DNA of 64,000 nucleotides from Bog-756 sp963701325 (GTDB lineage: Bacteria > Actinomycetota > Acidimicrobiia > Acidimicrobiales > RAAP-2): positions 2,852,001 to 2,916,000 of the forward strand of contig OY969604.1 of the NCBI GenBank assembly GCA_963701325.1. Reading direction: 5' to 3'. Positions 17,363 to 26,326 of the stretch are shown here, piece after piece; position 1 is the stretch's first letter; each line of letters opens with the position of its first letter. The notes below the pieces were generated by a model. The model searched no databases. It worked only from the letters and a program-made list of their open reading frames with translations, and was not told where the DNA came from. The position numbers were made by a program, and so were the translations under genes.

Positions 17363-17851
17363 ATGGACGATCCCCCGAACTGGGCGTGGCACCATGAGCG
17401 GATCTCGGCTCCCGGCGAGGCGGTCGTCTTCGACGTGGACGGCGTCCTGTCCGACGCAGTCGGCCGGCAGCACTTCATCGAGCGCGGCCGACGCGACTGG
17501 GACCGCTTCTTCGACGCCTGCGGTGACGACCCGGTGGTCGAGGAGCTGGCGCGGGTGCTCGAGCTGCTCGACCGGCGGCTCCAGGTGATCCTGTTGACCG
17601 GGCGCCCGATGCGGGTGCAACCCCAGACGCTCGCCTGGCTGGAGCGGTACGGGCTGCGCTGGGACCTCCTGGTCATGCGCTCGCGCGGGGACTACTCGCA
17701 GGTGACCTGGTTCAAGCGCGACACGGTGGACGAGCTGCGCGCATTCGGCTTCGATTTGCGACTGGCGTTCGAGGACGATCCGAACAACTTCGCCATGTTC
17801 CACGCCGAGGGGATCCCCTGCGTCTACATCCACTCGGGCTACTACGAGTAG
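17363..17851 (+). CDS. HAD-like phosphatase-domain protein
   Basis: 162 residues. VVFDVDGVLSD near residues 21-31 gives the HAD motif I (DxD), ILLTGRPMR motif II (Thr), and LAFEDDPNNFAMF a motif IV-like acidic pair. Together these resemble small HAD proteins and polynucleotide kinase 3'-phosphatase-like or NIF-type domains. The substrate is unknown. It lies 5 nt behind acs and is probably cotranscribed. Its last 10 nt overlap the end of the convergent lnt gene, so both stops lie in shared DNA. Confidence 0.75.
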   Translation: MDDPPNWAWHHERISAPGEAVVFDVDGVLSDAVGRQHFIERGRRDWDRFFDACGDDPVVEELARVLELLDRRLQVILLTGRPMRVQPQTLAWLERYGLRWDLLVMRSRGDYSQVTWFKRDTVDELRAFGFDLRLAFEDDPNNFAMFHAEGIPCVYIHSGYYE

Positions 17852-19581
17852 GACCCGGCCCGCCCCGGCCGGTCGCGACGGCGTGCGAGCAACCAGCCGC
17901 ACGCGAGGCCGACCAACGAGACGATGAGGACCGGGGTGTCCCCGAACCGTACGAACAGGGTGAGCCCGACCCGCCGGTCGAGGACTGCCGGGATCACCTG
18001 GCGGGCCCCGAGCACGGAGCGACGGAGCAGGGTGCCGCGGTTGGTGATCACCGCGCTGTACCCGGTGGGTGCGGCCTGGAGCAGGTCGCGCCCCTGCGTC
18101 ACGGCCTGGACCTCGGCGGCCGCCACCTCCTGGGTGGGTACCTGGGCGGTCGCGTACGACGAGGTGTTGGTCGGGACGATCAGCACCTGGGCGCCGGCGG
18201 ACACCGAGGCGCGGCCGCGGTCCGAATAGAAGACCTCGTAGGAGATCATGGTCCCGAGGGGTCCGGCCGGTGTGGTCAGCAGCCCGGTCCCGGTGCCGGG
18301 CACCGCGTCGAGCGGCACCGACGAGAGGCTGCCCAGGTGGGCGACGAAGCTCCGGTAGGGGACGTACTCGCCGAAGGGGACCCGGTGGACCTTCTCGTAG
18401 CGATCGACGATCGTGCCGTCGGGCCCGAACGCCACAGCCTCGTTGCGGAAGGCGGTCGACGAGATCGTCTCGGTCACCCCGACCACCAGGGTCGAGCCGA
18501 GCCGACGGGCCAGGTCGCCGAGAGCGGACTCCTCGGGTGAGTCGGTCAGGGGCACGTCGAGTGACACCACGTCCTCGGGCCAGAGCACCAGTCGCGGGGC
18601 GGTGCCGTGGTCGTGCCCCTCGAGCTCGCCGGTGGCGGCGACCTGGGCGGCCAGCACGCGCGCCGGGTCGACCTCGGACTTGCGGAAGCCGCGTGCACCG
18701 CCCCCCTGCACCGCGGCCGCGGTGATCACCCCGACCGAGGGGCCGCCGTCGGGGGAGTGGTCGGCAGTCACCCCGAGGATGCAGAGCAGCGCGAGTGCGA
18801 GCACGCCGACGAGGGCGGTCGAGCCGTGGCCGGCGACCGCGTCGCGCAGCGGGCGGGAGGGCGAACCGTCCGCAGGCGCGGGGAGCGTCCCGACCCCGCG
18901 GTCGGTCCGCGAGAATGCACGGGCGCGTCGCCGGTCGCGCAGCGTGCGGCCAGCAGCCGAGCCGAGCGCGCCGAGACCCACGCCTCCGAGGTAGACGGCG
19001 AAGGTCAGGGCGAGCGGGCCACCGAGCCGGGCCACACCGAGGAACGGTCCGTCGGCCTGGCCGAGGAAGACGCCCCCGAGGGGGAGCCCGCCGAACGGCC
19101 AGGTCTGTCGCGCCGCCTCGGCAAGGGTCATCGCCGCCGGGAAGGCAAGAGCGCGGGCCGCCACCGGCCCGGTAGGGACGGCCAGGCAGGCCACGGCCAC
19201 GAACCCCGCCTCGAGCGCGATGAGCACCGCGGCCCCGGCGAGGGTGAAGGAGCGGACCCACATGAGTCCCGGTACGTAGCAGCCGAGCCCGGCCAGCCAC
19301 CCTGCCCACAGCCGGGTGCGTGGGCGGAGGCCGCCGAGCCGCCACCAGAGCAGGCCGGCAGCCGGAAAGGCCAGGACCCACCACCCCCACGGGGGCAGCG
19401 AGAGGGCGAGTCCCACCCCCGAGGCCAGCGCAGGGACAGCGACCCGGCCGCGACCCGGGGTGACCGACCAGGTCCGCCGGTGGGTCATCCGCACCCGTGA
19501 CGGGCGCCACGACGGCTGCGGGGCGGCCTCCGGGTCGGTCCTGTCCACGGGTTCACCGGTCGCCGGCGGAGCCTGGTTCAT
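17842..19581 (-). CDS. lnt: Apolipoprotein N-acyltransferase homologue (catalytic Cys replaced by Ser)
   Basis: Lnt adds the third acyl chain to the N-terminal Cys of lipoproteins at the outer face of the membrane. 579 residues: about six to seven helices, then an external nitrilase fold. The expected Glu is in LWPEDVV (about residue 333) and the Lys in YEKVHRVPFGEYVPY (about 396). The nucleophile position, ICYE in E. coli, reads MISYEVF here (about 446), so Ser replaces Cys. The ATG overlaps the hemG stop (ATGA), placing it last in the hemE-hemH-hemG-lnt operon. It could be an active variant or have another acyl-transfer role. Confidence 0.8.
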   Translation of the reverse strand: MNQAPPATGEPVDRTDPEAAPQPSWRPSRVRMTHRRTWSVTPGRGRVAVPALASGVGLALSLPPWGWWVLAFPAAGLLWWRLGGLRPRTRLWAGWLAGLGCYVPGLMWVRSFTLAGAAVLIALEAGFVAVACLAVPTGPVAARALAFPAAMTLAEAARQTWPFGGLPLGGVFLGQADGPFLGVARLGGPLALTFAVYLGGVGLGALGSAAGRTLRDRRRARAFSRTDRGVGTLPAPADGSPSRPLRDAVAGHGSTALVGVLALALLCILGVTADHSPDGGPSVGVITAAAVQGGGARGFRKSEVDPARVLAAQVAATGELEGHDHGTAPRLVLWPEDVVSLDVPLTDSPEESALGDLARRLGSTLVVGVTETISSTAFRNEAVAFGPDGTIVDRYEKVHRVPFGEYVPYRSFVAHLGSLSSVPLDAVPGTGTGLLTTPAGPLGTMISYEVFYSDRGRASVSAGAQVLIVPTNTSSYATAQVPTQEVAAAEVQAVTQGRDLLQAAPTGYSAVITNRGTLLRRSVLGARQVIPAVLDRRVGLTLFVRFGDTPVLIVSLVGLACGWLLARRRDRPGRAGSYS

Positions 19582-21095
19582 CCCCCGTCGGAGCGCGCGC
19601 CGGAGGGCGCAGACCGCCGGCCGAGCGAGTCGAGCACCGCCGCGGCCGCCGCCCGCCCGCTCGCGACGCACGCGGGGATCCCGACCCCGCGGTACGGGGC
19701 CCCTGCGACGGCCAGGCCGGGCAGCTCGGCCACCGAGCGATCGATCTGGGCCACGCGCAACAGGTGCCCGACCGGGTACTGGGGGAAGGCCTGTTCCCAG
19801 CGGGTGACCATCGACTCGGCCGGACCTCCGGAGATGTCCAGGATGCGGGCCAGCTCGGCGAAGGCGGCCGCGGTGAGCTCCGCGTCGTCGAGCGCCTGTG
19901 GCCGGAGGTCGCCGCGGCGCCCGACCGAGAGCCGGATGAGCGCTTCACCCGGCCGGGCGAGTCGCGACCACTTGCGCCCGAGATACGTGCAGCCGGTGAT
20001 CAGCGCCGGCCCTCTGGTCACGGTCGAGGTCCGGGGGACCAGGAACCCGGTGCCGCGGAGGGTGGCCCCGATGCCCGCGCTCGGCACCGTGAGCGTGATG
20101 ACTGTCACCGACGAGTACTCGATCCCGTCGAGCAGTCCGGCCGCGAGCGGGGCGTGCGGGGAGAGCAGTCCGGCCGCCCCCCCGGCGGGCACCGCCAGCA
20201 CCACGCCGTCGGCGGCGAGGGGAGCACGGTCGTCGCCCAGGGTGAGCTCCCAGTTCGGGCGGCCATCCCGGCCGGGCCGGGCACGTCCGAGGGAACCCAC
20301 CCGCGTCCCGGTGTGGAGCACGACGCCCCGCGCGGCCAGCGCGTCGACCAACTCGGCCGCCAGCCGGGCGGTGCCGCCGTCCAGCGACCAGAAGAGGGGC
20401 GTCGCCGGAGTGGCGGGATCGGCAGGTGCGGTTGGGGCCGCGGACCGCGACCTGCCGAGGCGGCGCATGAGGCTGCCGGCCTGGTAGTCGGCGGCGAGGA
20501 GGAGCGGGGAGGTCGCCGCGGCACTGAGGTCGTCGACGCCGCCGGCGTGGATCCCCCCGACGAGCGGATCGGTCAGCCGCTCGACGACCTCGGGTCCGAG
20601 CCGGGCGCGCACGATCTCCCCGACGGCGCGATCACCGGAGATCCCCCGGACCGCCCGGTGGGGACGGACCAGGTCGAGCGCGGCGCGCGCCGTACCGCCG
20701 GCCGAGAGGATGCCGGACCGGGCCAGTGGCCACCAGCGTGTGGGGACGCCCAGCACCTGGCCCTCGGGCATCGGCCGGAGCCGGCCCCGCACCCAGAGAT
20801 CGGCCCCCTCCGCCGCCACGGCAACCAGCCGGTCGGTGATCCCGAGCTCGGCGACGAGCTCGGTGGCCTCGGGGCGCCGGGCCAGGAAGGCGTCCGCGGC
20901 GAGGTCGACGGTGCGTCCGGCGAACTCGGTCGCGTGCAACTTGCCGCCGAACCGGTCGCCGGCCTCGAGCACGTGGACCTCTGGAGGCTGGCCGCCCCGG
21001 GCGTCCCCGACCAGCTCCCAGGCCGCGGTCAGCCCGGCGATACCGCCACCCACGATGGCCACCACCGGCGGTGGGTGAGACCCGGTGGCGGTCAC
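19578..21095 (-). CDS. hemG: HemG/HemY-type coproporphyrinogen III or protoporphyrinogen IX oxidase
   Basis: FAD flavoprotein that oxidises coproporphyrinogen III to coproporphyrin III in the actinobacterial coproporphyrin-dependent heme route (CgoX), or protoporphyrinogen in the classical route. 505 residues. The N-terminal dinucleotide-binding motif is VAIVGGGIAGLTAAWEL; DRFGGKLHATEFAGRTVDLAADAFLARRPE and PLVGGIHAGGVDDLSAAATSP follow in pieces typical of the family, and the C-terminal FAD motif contains YRGVGIPACVASGR. GTG 21095 overlaps the hemH stop. It acts on the product chain of HemE and before HemH. Confidence 0.9.
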   Translation of the reverse strand: MTATGSHPPPVVAIVGGGIAGLTAAWELVGDARGGQPPEVHVLEAGDRFGGKLHATEFAGRTVDLAADAFLARRPEATELVAELGITDRLVAVAAEGADLWVRGRLRPMPEGQVLGVPTRWWPLARSGILSAGGTARAALDLVRPHRAVRGISGDRAVGEIVRARLGPEVVERLTDPLVGGIHAGGVDDLSAAATSPLLLAADYQAGSLMRRLGRSRSAAPTAPADPATPATPLFWSLDGGTARLAAELVDALAARGVVLHTGTRVGSLGRARPGRDGRPNWELTLGDDRAPLAADGVVLAVPAGGAAGLLSPHAPLAAGLLDGIEYSSVTVITLTVPSAGIGATLRGTGFLVPRTSTVTRGPALITGCTYLGRKWSRLARPGEALIRLSVGRRGDLRPQALDDAELTAAAFAELARILDISGGPAESMVTRWEQAFPQYPVGHLLRVAQIDRSVAELPGLAVAGAPYRGVGIPACVASGRAAAAAVLDSLGRRSAPSGARSDGG

Positions 21096-22054
21096 CGGAC
21101 GTCGGCCGGCACGGCGTCCCGCACCACGCCGGCGAGCATCTCCAGAAAGGCGGGGTCGTCGTTGAGGGAGGGGGTCCTGGCGAACGCGACCCCTGCCGAG
21201 CGGGCCCGCTCCCGGGCCTCGATGTCGAGGTCGTAGACGACCTCGAGGTGGTCCGAGACGAAACCGACCGGGCAGACCACCACCGCCGTGGCCCCCTCGG
21301 CGGCAACCCTGTCGATCTCGCTCAGCAGGTCGGGCCCGATCCACCGGTCGGCCGTGCGCCCGGCGCTCTGGAAGGCCACCCCCCAGGTCGTCGTCTGGTC
21401 GGCGTCCAGACCGAGCAGGAGTGCAACGTCGGACCCCGACTCGCGCACCTGGTCGGCGTAGGGGTCGCCGGCCGCGACCGCCCGTTCGGGGAGGCTGTGC
21501 GCGGTGAAGAACACGTTGGTGCGTGTGCGCACCGTGGGGTCGAGCCCGTCGAGCACGGCTTGCGTGCGCGCGGCCAGCAGGTGCGGAAACGCGGCGGCGC
21601 GATGCCAGGAGGGGATCACGACGAGCTCGGGTGGTGGGGACGCGGCAGCGATGGCCTCACCGGCTCGCCGGAAGTACGCCCCCGAGCCGAGCGTCGACTG
21701 GTGGGGGGTGAGCACGATCCCGATCACCCGGTCGACCCCGACGGCGACCAGGTCGGCCACGCCGTCCTCGATGGTGGGCCGCGCGTGCTTGGCTCCGAAG
21801 CGAACGACGAAGCGACCCGGATCTGTGCGCTCGAGGGCGGCTGCCAGGCCTTCGACCTGGTCATAGGTGCGACGGGTGAGCGGAGAGACCCCGCCGATGG
21901 CCGCATAGCGGCCGACCAGCTCGTCGAGGAGGTCGGGGGTCGGGGGCCGACCGGCTCGGATGGAGGTGTAGAAGGCCTCGATCCCCGCGGGTGTGTCCGG
22001 CGTCCCGTGAGCCATGACCAGGACCCCGGCCGGTTGCTCCGCCTGTCCGCTCAT
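21092..22054 (-). CDS. hemH: Ferrochelatase (coproporphyrin ferrochelatase)
   Basis: Inserts Fe2+ into (copro)porphyrin. 320 residues. VLVMAHGTPDTPAGIEAFY opens the fold, RRTYDQVEGL and TPHQSTLGSGAYFR carry conserved substrate contacts, and FFTAHSLPERA holds the second active-site motif. The only Cys I find is in VVVCPVGF, so the [2Fe-2S] cluster ligands described in other actinobacterial ferrochelatases are missing. Its ATG overlaps the hemE stop and its stop overlaps the hemG start, so the three heme enzymes are tightly coupled. Confidence 0.92.
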   Translation of the reverse strand: MSGQAEQPAGVLVMAHGTPDTPAGIEAFYTSIRAGRPPTPDLLDELVGRYAAIGGVSPLTRRTYDQVEGLAAALERTDPGRFVVRFGAKHARPTIEDGVADLVAVGVDRVIGIVLTPHQSTLGSGAYFRRAGEAIAAASPPPELVVIPSWHRAAAFPHLLAARTQAVLDGLDPTVRTRTNVFFTAHSLPERAVAAGDPYADQVRESGSDVALLLGLDADQTTTWGVAFQSAGRTADRWIGPDLLSEIDRVAAEGATAVVVCPVGFVSDHLEVVYDLDIEARERARSAGVAFARTPSLNDDPAFLEMLAGVVRDAVPADVR

Positions 22055-23130
22055 GACGCGCGCTCCACGCCCGCCCGCCCTTCGGCGTGGACCAGGGTGA
22101 CCACGCGTTCGAGGATCGACGGGTCCGTTTCTGGCAGCACGCCGTGGCCCAGGTTGAAGATGTGCCCGGGAGCGGTGCCCGCTCGTGCAAGGACCTCACG
22201 GGTCTCGCTCGCCGCCACCTCCCAGCTGCCGAGGCAGAGTGCGGGGTCGAGGTTGCCCTGGACGGCCGTCCCCGGTCCGACCCTGAGCCGGGCCTCGTCG
22301 AGGGGGACCCGCCAGTCGACGCCCACCACCGAGGCCCCGGCACCTCCCATGAGTCCGAGCAGTTCGCCCGTCCCGACCCCGAAGAGGATGGTCGGGGCGT
22401 CCGGGTGTGAGGCCGCGAGCTCGGCGAAGATTCTGCGGGTGGCCGGCAGCACCAGGTCTGCGTAGTGGCGTGGGGTGAGGATGCCCGCCCAGCTGTCGAA
22501 GACCTGCACCGCGGCGGCGCCCGCGTCGAGCTGTGAGCGCAGCGAGGCCACGGCCATGTCGGTGAGCCGCTCGACGAGCTCGTGCCAGAGCACGGGTTCC
22601 CCGTGCATGAGCGCCTTGATCCGGGTGAAGTTCTTCGACGGACCTCCCTCGACCAGGTAGCTCGCAACGGTGAACGGCCCGCCGGCGAACCCGATGAGCG
22701 GGACCTCGAGCGACGAGGCCGCCAGCCCGACCGCTTCGGTCACGTAGGGGGTGTCGAGCGCGGGCTCGAGCGGGCGCAGGCGCTGGAGGTCCTCCTTGGA
22801 GCGGAAGGGCTCGGCGACCACCGGACCGGTCCCTGGGGCCACGTCGACGCCGAACCCGACCGCGGCGACCGGCACCACGATGTCGGAGAAGAAGATGGCG
22901 GCGTCCGTGCCGTACCGCTCGACCGGCTGGCGGGTCAACTCCGCCACCAGGTCCGGGCGGGCGATCGCCTCGAGGATGCTGCCCGGGCCGCGGGCGGCGC
23001 GGTACTCGGGGAGGGACCTGCCGGCCTGACGCATGAACCAGACCGGTACGTGCGGGACGGGACGGCCGCGGCAGGCCCGGATGAAGGGCGCGTCCTCGAA
23101 TCGGTCTGTTGCGGGTAGCCCCCCGGTCAC
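22051..23130 (-). CDS. hemE: Uroporphyrinogen decarboxylase
   Basis: Converts uroporphyrinogen III to coproporphyrinogen III by four decarboxylations in the cytoplasm. 359 residues, full length. The N-terminal signature PVPVWFMRQAGRSLPEYR-like segment (here HVPVWFMRQAGRSLPEYRA) carries the two conserved Arg, and AIFFSDIVVPVAAVGFGVD and GFAGGPFTVASYLVEGG are family motifs. GTG 23130 is the start; a leaderless 17-codon ORF ends 7 nt before it (23138-23191). First gene of hemE-hemH-hemG-lnt, divergent from helD. Confidence 0.93.
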   Translation of the reverse strand: MTGGLPATDRFEDAPFIRACRGRPVPHVPVWFMRQAGRSLPEYRAARGPGSILEAIARPDLVAELTRQPVERYGTDAAIFFSDIVVPVAAVGFGVDVAPGTGPVVAEPFRSKEDLQRLRPLEPALDTPYVTEAVGLAASSLEVPLIGFAGGPFTVASYLVEGGPSKNFTRIKALMHGEPVLWHELVERLTDMAVASLRSQLDAGAAAVQVFDSWAGILTPRHYADLVLPATRRIFAELAASHPDAPTILFGVGTGELLGLMGGAGASVVGVDWRVPLDEARLRVGPGTAVQGNLDPALCLGSWEVAASETREVLARAGTAPGHIFNLGHGVLPETDPSILERVVTLVHAEGRAGVERAS

Positions 23131-23137
23131 GGTCTGG

Positions 23138-23191
23138 TCACGGTCGGGAGCCCGGCGCTCCCGCCGGCACGAACGACGGTGGGACGGCCAT
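23138..23191 (-). CDS. Putative leaderless 17-codon upstream ORF before hemE
   Basis: A TAGACT box (23198-23203, minus strand) is followed after 6 nt by ATG 23191. The ORF reads MAVPPSFVPAGAPGSRP and stops at 23138, 7 nt before the hemE GTG. This is the geometry of leaderless leader ORFs in actinobacteria. The peptide has four Pro and no Cys. It may set hemE translation by coupling, or be incidental. Confidence 0.4.
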   Translation of the reverse strand: MAVPPSFVPAGAPGSRP

Positions 23192-23332
23192 GGTCAGAGT
23201 CTAGGAGAGCAGGATCGCCGGACTCGGCGGCCGGCGGCCGCGGCACGACAGCGCGGCGGGGCATACAATCGAGGGTTCCCCTTGGCCGTGCGAGGGCCGT
23301 GCGGGGCGGGCACGGGACGACAGGAGGTGGGG

Positions 23333-25627
23333 GTGGCATCGGAGCTGGAGGCCGAGCAGGCGTTCGTCGACCTCGCCTACGCGCGGCTCGACGCGATGCG
23401 CGGGGATGCCAACTCGATGCTCGAGGGAGTGCTCGACCTGGGCAAGGGCGGGACCTTCCAGTCCCGGACCGAGCGGGACGTCATCGTGCGCACCAGCCTG
23501 GCCCGGCTCGAGCAACTGGACATCGGTGACCAGGCACTCACCTTCGGGCGGATCGACAGGCTGGCCGGCGGCGCACCCGACCGGACCACCCCGGCCACCA
23601 ACGGCGCGGCGCACGGTGGGTCGGGCACCGAGACGTTCCACATCGGGCGACTGGCCATTCACGGAGCCGACCACGAGCCCCTCGTCGTCGACTGGCGGGC
23701 CCCGGTGGCCGAGCCCTTCTACCGGGCGACCGGCCGCGACCCCCAGGGACTCGTCCTCCGTCGCCACCTCGCCCTCCAGGGCCGGCAGGTCATAGGCGTC
23801 GAGGACGAGCGGTTCGCCCTCCCCGAAGAGGGTGTCGAGTTGACCGAGGACCGGGCGTACACCCCCGGCGGGGAGGCCACCTCGGGCGAGCTCATCGTCG
23901 GCGACCTGCCCATCGGTGGTCCCGCCGCCCTGCTGGCCGCGCTGGACCGTGCCCGGACCGGCCGGATGACCGACATCGTCTCCACCATCCAGCGCGAGCA
24001 GGACGAGATCATCCGGGCGCCGCTCGGCGGGGTGCTGGTCGTCCAGGGCGGCCCGGGCACCGGCAAGACGGCGGTGGCCCTGCACCGTGCCGCCTATCTG
24101 CTCTACACCCACCGGTTCCCCCTCGAGCGGCAGGGCGTGCTGGTGGTCGGTCCCAACCCGCTCTTCCTCCGCTACATCGAACAGGTCCTCCCCTCGCTGG
24201 GTGAGACGGGGGTCACCCTCTCGACGGTGGCCGGCCTCGTCCCCGAGGTCAGGGTCCGCGAGAACGGCCCTGCCGACGTCGCCCGGCTGAAAGGTGACGC
24301 CCGGATGGCGAGGGTGGTGGCCCGCGCCGTCCGGACCCGGCAGCGGCCGTTGGCCGAGGACGTCTCGGTCCCCTATGGCGCGCTGCTCCTCCGTCTGCCC
24401 GCCGAGGAGACCCGCCGGATCGTCGATTCGGTTTCCCGCCGGCCGGGCAGCCACAACGCGCGCCGCCGCCTGGTCGAGCAGTCGGTGGCCCTGGTGCTGG
24501 CCGAGCGGGCCCGCCAGACCCAGCAGCAGTTCGGGATGGGGACCTCGTCGGCGGTCGCCGCCTTCGCCGCGGAGGACGATCTGGCCGAGCTCGAAGACGA
24601 CGAGTTCGACTTCGAGGACTTCTCCCGCAAGGTGCGCCGGGTGCCGGAGCTGGCCGAGGCGCTCGACCGGATGTGGCCGCGCCTCTCGCCCCACGAGCTG
24701 CTCCACGACCTCTTCGGGGCGCCACCGCTCATCGCTGCGGCCGCGAGAGGGATCCTGTCACCCGAGGAGCAGGCACTCCTCCGGCGTCCCCGCTCGGGCT
24801 CCTTCGACGAGGTGGCCTGGACGCCGGCGGACGCTGCGCTGGTCGACGAGGCCCGGCACCTGCTCGGTCCGCGCTCGGGGGGCGGCGACGACGGGGTGCG
24901 CAAGTACGGCCACATCGTGGTCGACGAGGTCCAGGACCTCTCGCCGATGCAGCTGCGGATGCTGACCCGCCGCTCGCTCTCGGGCTCGATGACCGTGGTG
25001 GGGGACATCGCCCAGGCCACCGCCCCCTGGGCCCCGACCTCGTGGGGGGACATCGTCGAGCACCTCCCCAACCGCCGTCCGTCCCGTACGGCCGAGCTGA
25101 CCGTGAGCTACCGGACGCCCGCCGAGGTGCTGGCCGTCGCCGGCCGGGTCCTCGCAGTCGCCGCTCCCGACCTCAGGCCTCCCCTGCCGGTGCGACGCAG
25201 CGGCGTCGATCCGAGGATGCTGGCTGTCCGATCCGACGACGGCGACCCCGGTCTGTCCGATCTGACCCGCACGGTTGCCGAGGTCGCGGCAGGCGAGGTG
25301 GACGCCGTCCGCCCCGGGCGGGTGGCCATCGTCGCCCCCGAGACGCTGCTCTCCCCGCTCTCGGCGGCCCTGGCCGATGCCGGGGTGCCGGTGGTCGACG
25401 CCCGGGACATGCGCAGGGGCGGCCTGTCCGAGCCCCTGGTGCTGCTGGCGGCCGAATCGGCCAACGGACTCGAGTTCGACTCGGTCGTCGTGGTCGAGCC
25501 GGCGACGATCGCGGGGGAGACCTCCCGGGGTCTGCGGACCCTCTATGTGGCGCTCACCCGGCCCACCCGGCGGCTCACCGTCGTCTCGCTCACCCCGCCG
25601 CCCGCCGCCCTCGCAGCACCTGGTTGA
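23333..25627 (+). CDS. helD: HelD-like RNA polymerase-associated ATPase
   Basis: UvrD/Rep-like superfamily 1 motor that in Gram-positive bacteria removes stalled RNA polymerase from nucleic acid and can protect it from rifampicin. 764 residues. The N-terminal arm (residues 1-100) is helical and charged; LVVDWRAPVAEPFYRAT is the HelD-type insertion before the ATPase core; Walker A is GGPGTGKTAVALHRAAYL (about 239); Walker B is HIVVDEVQDLSPMQ (about 526); LYVALTRPTRRLTVV is the C-terminal motif VI. AGGAGG 5 nt before GTG 23333 sets the start. A TACAAT box lies at 23264-23269. I see no rifampicin-associated element. Confidence 0.88.
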   Translation: MASELEAEQAFVDLAYARLDAMRGDANSMLEGVLDLGKGGTFQSRTERDVIVRTSLARLEQLDIGDQALTFGRIDRLAGGAPDRTTPATNGAAHGGSGTETFHIGRLAIHGADHEPLVVDWRAPVAEPFYRATGRDPQGLVLRRHLALQGRQVIGVEDERFALPEEGVELTEDRAYTPGGEATSGELIVGDLPIGGPAALLAALDRARTGRMTDIVSTIQREQDEIIRAPLGGVLVVQGGPGTGKTAVALHRAAYLLYTHRFPLERQGVLVVGPNPLFLRYIEQVLPSLGETGVTLSTVAGLVPEVRVRENGPADVARLKGDARMARVVARAVRTRQRPLAEDVSVPYGALLLRLPAEETRRIVDSVSRRPGSHNARRRLVEQSVALVLAERARQTQQQFGMGTSSAVAAFAAEDDLAELEDDEFDFEDFSRKVRRVPELAEALDRMWPRLSPHELLHDLFGAPPLIAAAARGILSPEEQALLRRPRSGSFDEVAWTPADAALVDEARHLLGPRSGGGDDGVRKYGHIVVDEVQDLSPMQLRMLTRRSLSGSMTVVGDIAQATAPWAPTSWGDIVEHLPNRRPSRTAELTVSYRTPAEVLAVAGRVLAVAAPDLRPPLPVRRSGVDPRMLAVRSDDGDPGLSDLTRTVAEVAAGEVDAVRPGRVAIVAPETLLSPLSAALADAGVPVVDARDMRRGGLSEPLVLLAAESANGLEFDSVVVVEPATIAGETSRGLRTLYVALTRPTRRLTVVSLTPPPAALAAPG

Positions 25628-25714
25628 GGTCCGTCCGAACCCCCCGCAAGGACCGTCGTCGACGAGGTGGCCTGAGTTGGCCCTCCGAGCGCCCGATGGA
25701 GTAAAACTTGCTCC

Positions 25715-26326
25715 GTGACCCAGGCCCTAGCCGCCGATCCGGCCATCGCCAGGCCCACCCGCCACCGCCCGGACAGGCCTTCGATGCTGGCCGTGGGCGT
25801 CATCATCTGGCTCGGGTCGGAGGTGATGTTCTTCAGCTCGCTGTTCGCCGCCTTCTTCACCATCCGCGCGCATGCATCGGTCTGGCCACCGACCGGCACC
25901 CACTTGGACACGCTCCGGGCCGGCTTCTTCACCCTCATCCTGGTGTCGTCGAGCTTCACCATGCAGAAGGCCGTCTTCGACCAGGAGAAGGGCGAACGCA
26001 GGAGCGCCAAGATCTGGGTGTGGGCGACGATCGTCCTCGGCGGCCTGTTCGTGGCCAACCAGTTCTACGAGTGGATCACGCTCTCCCACAATCCGGCAAC
26101 AGACCCCACCCACACCGCGTACGGGTCGCTCTTCTACATCATGTCGGGTGTCCACGGGCTGCACGTCTTCCTCGGGCTGGCCGCCATGGTCTTCCTGCTC
26201 GCCCGCCTCAAGGGTCCGAAGGGTGATCCGGGCGAGACCGCTGTGTTCCAGGGTGTGAGCTACTACTGGCACTTCGTGGACGTCGTCTGGATCGGCCTCT
26301 ACAGCTGCCTGTTCCTCCTCAAGTAA
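25715..26326 (+). CDS. ctaE: Cytochrome c oxidase subunit III
   Basis: Subunit III of the aa3 oxidase, 203 residues with about five helices. Family motifs are GSEVMFFSSLFAAFFTIRA, SSFTMQKAVF, GSLFYIMSGVHGLHVFLGL and YYWHFVDVVWIGLYSCLFL. A TAAAAC box ends 7 nt before GTG 25715, so a leaderless transcript is likely. It is followed at once by qcrC (the stop TAA overlaps its ATG), the classic actinobacterial ctaE-qcrCAB operon, whose products form a bc1-aa3 supercomplex. Confidence 0.95.
   Translation: MTQALAADPAIARPTRHRPDRPSMLAVGVIIWLGSEVMFFSSLFAAFFTIRAHASVWPPTGTHLDTLRAGFFTLILVSSSFTMQKAVFDQEKGERRSAKIWVWATIVLGGLFVANQFYEWITLSHNPATDPTHTAYGSLFYIMSGVHGLHVFLGLAAMVFLLARLKGPKGDPGETAVFQGVSYYWHFVDVVWIGLYSCLFLLK

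Noticed and set aside
16925..19510. Open frame of ~860 codons on the minus strand over acs, HAD and lnt
   Set aside because: Composition is that of a high-GC shadow (Arg/Pro/Gly) and three well-supported genes occupy the same DNA.
23204..23332. Rifampicin-associated element before helD
   Set aside because: The known inverted repeat with CTTGCGGCAAG halves is not present; only a TACAAT box is seen.
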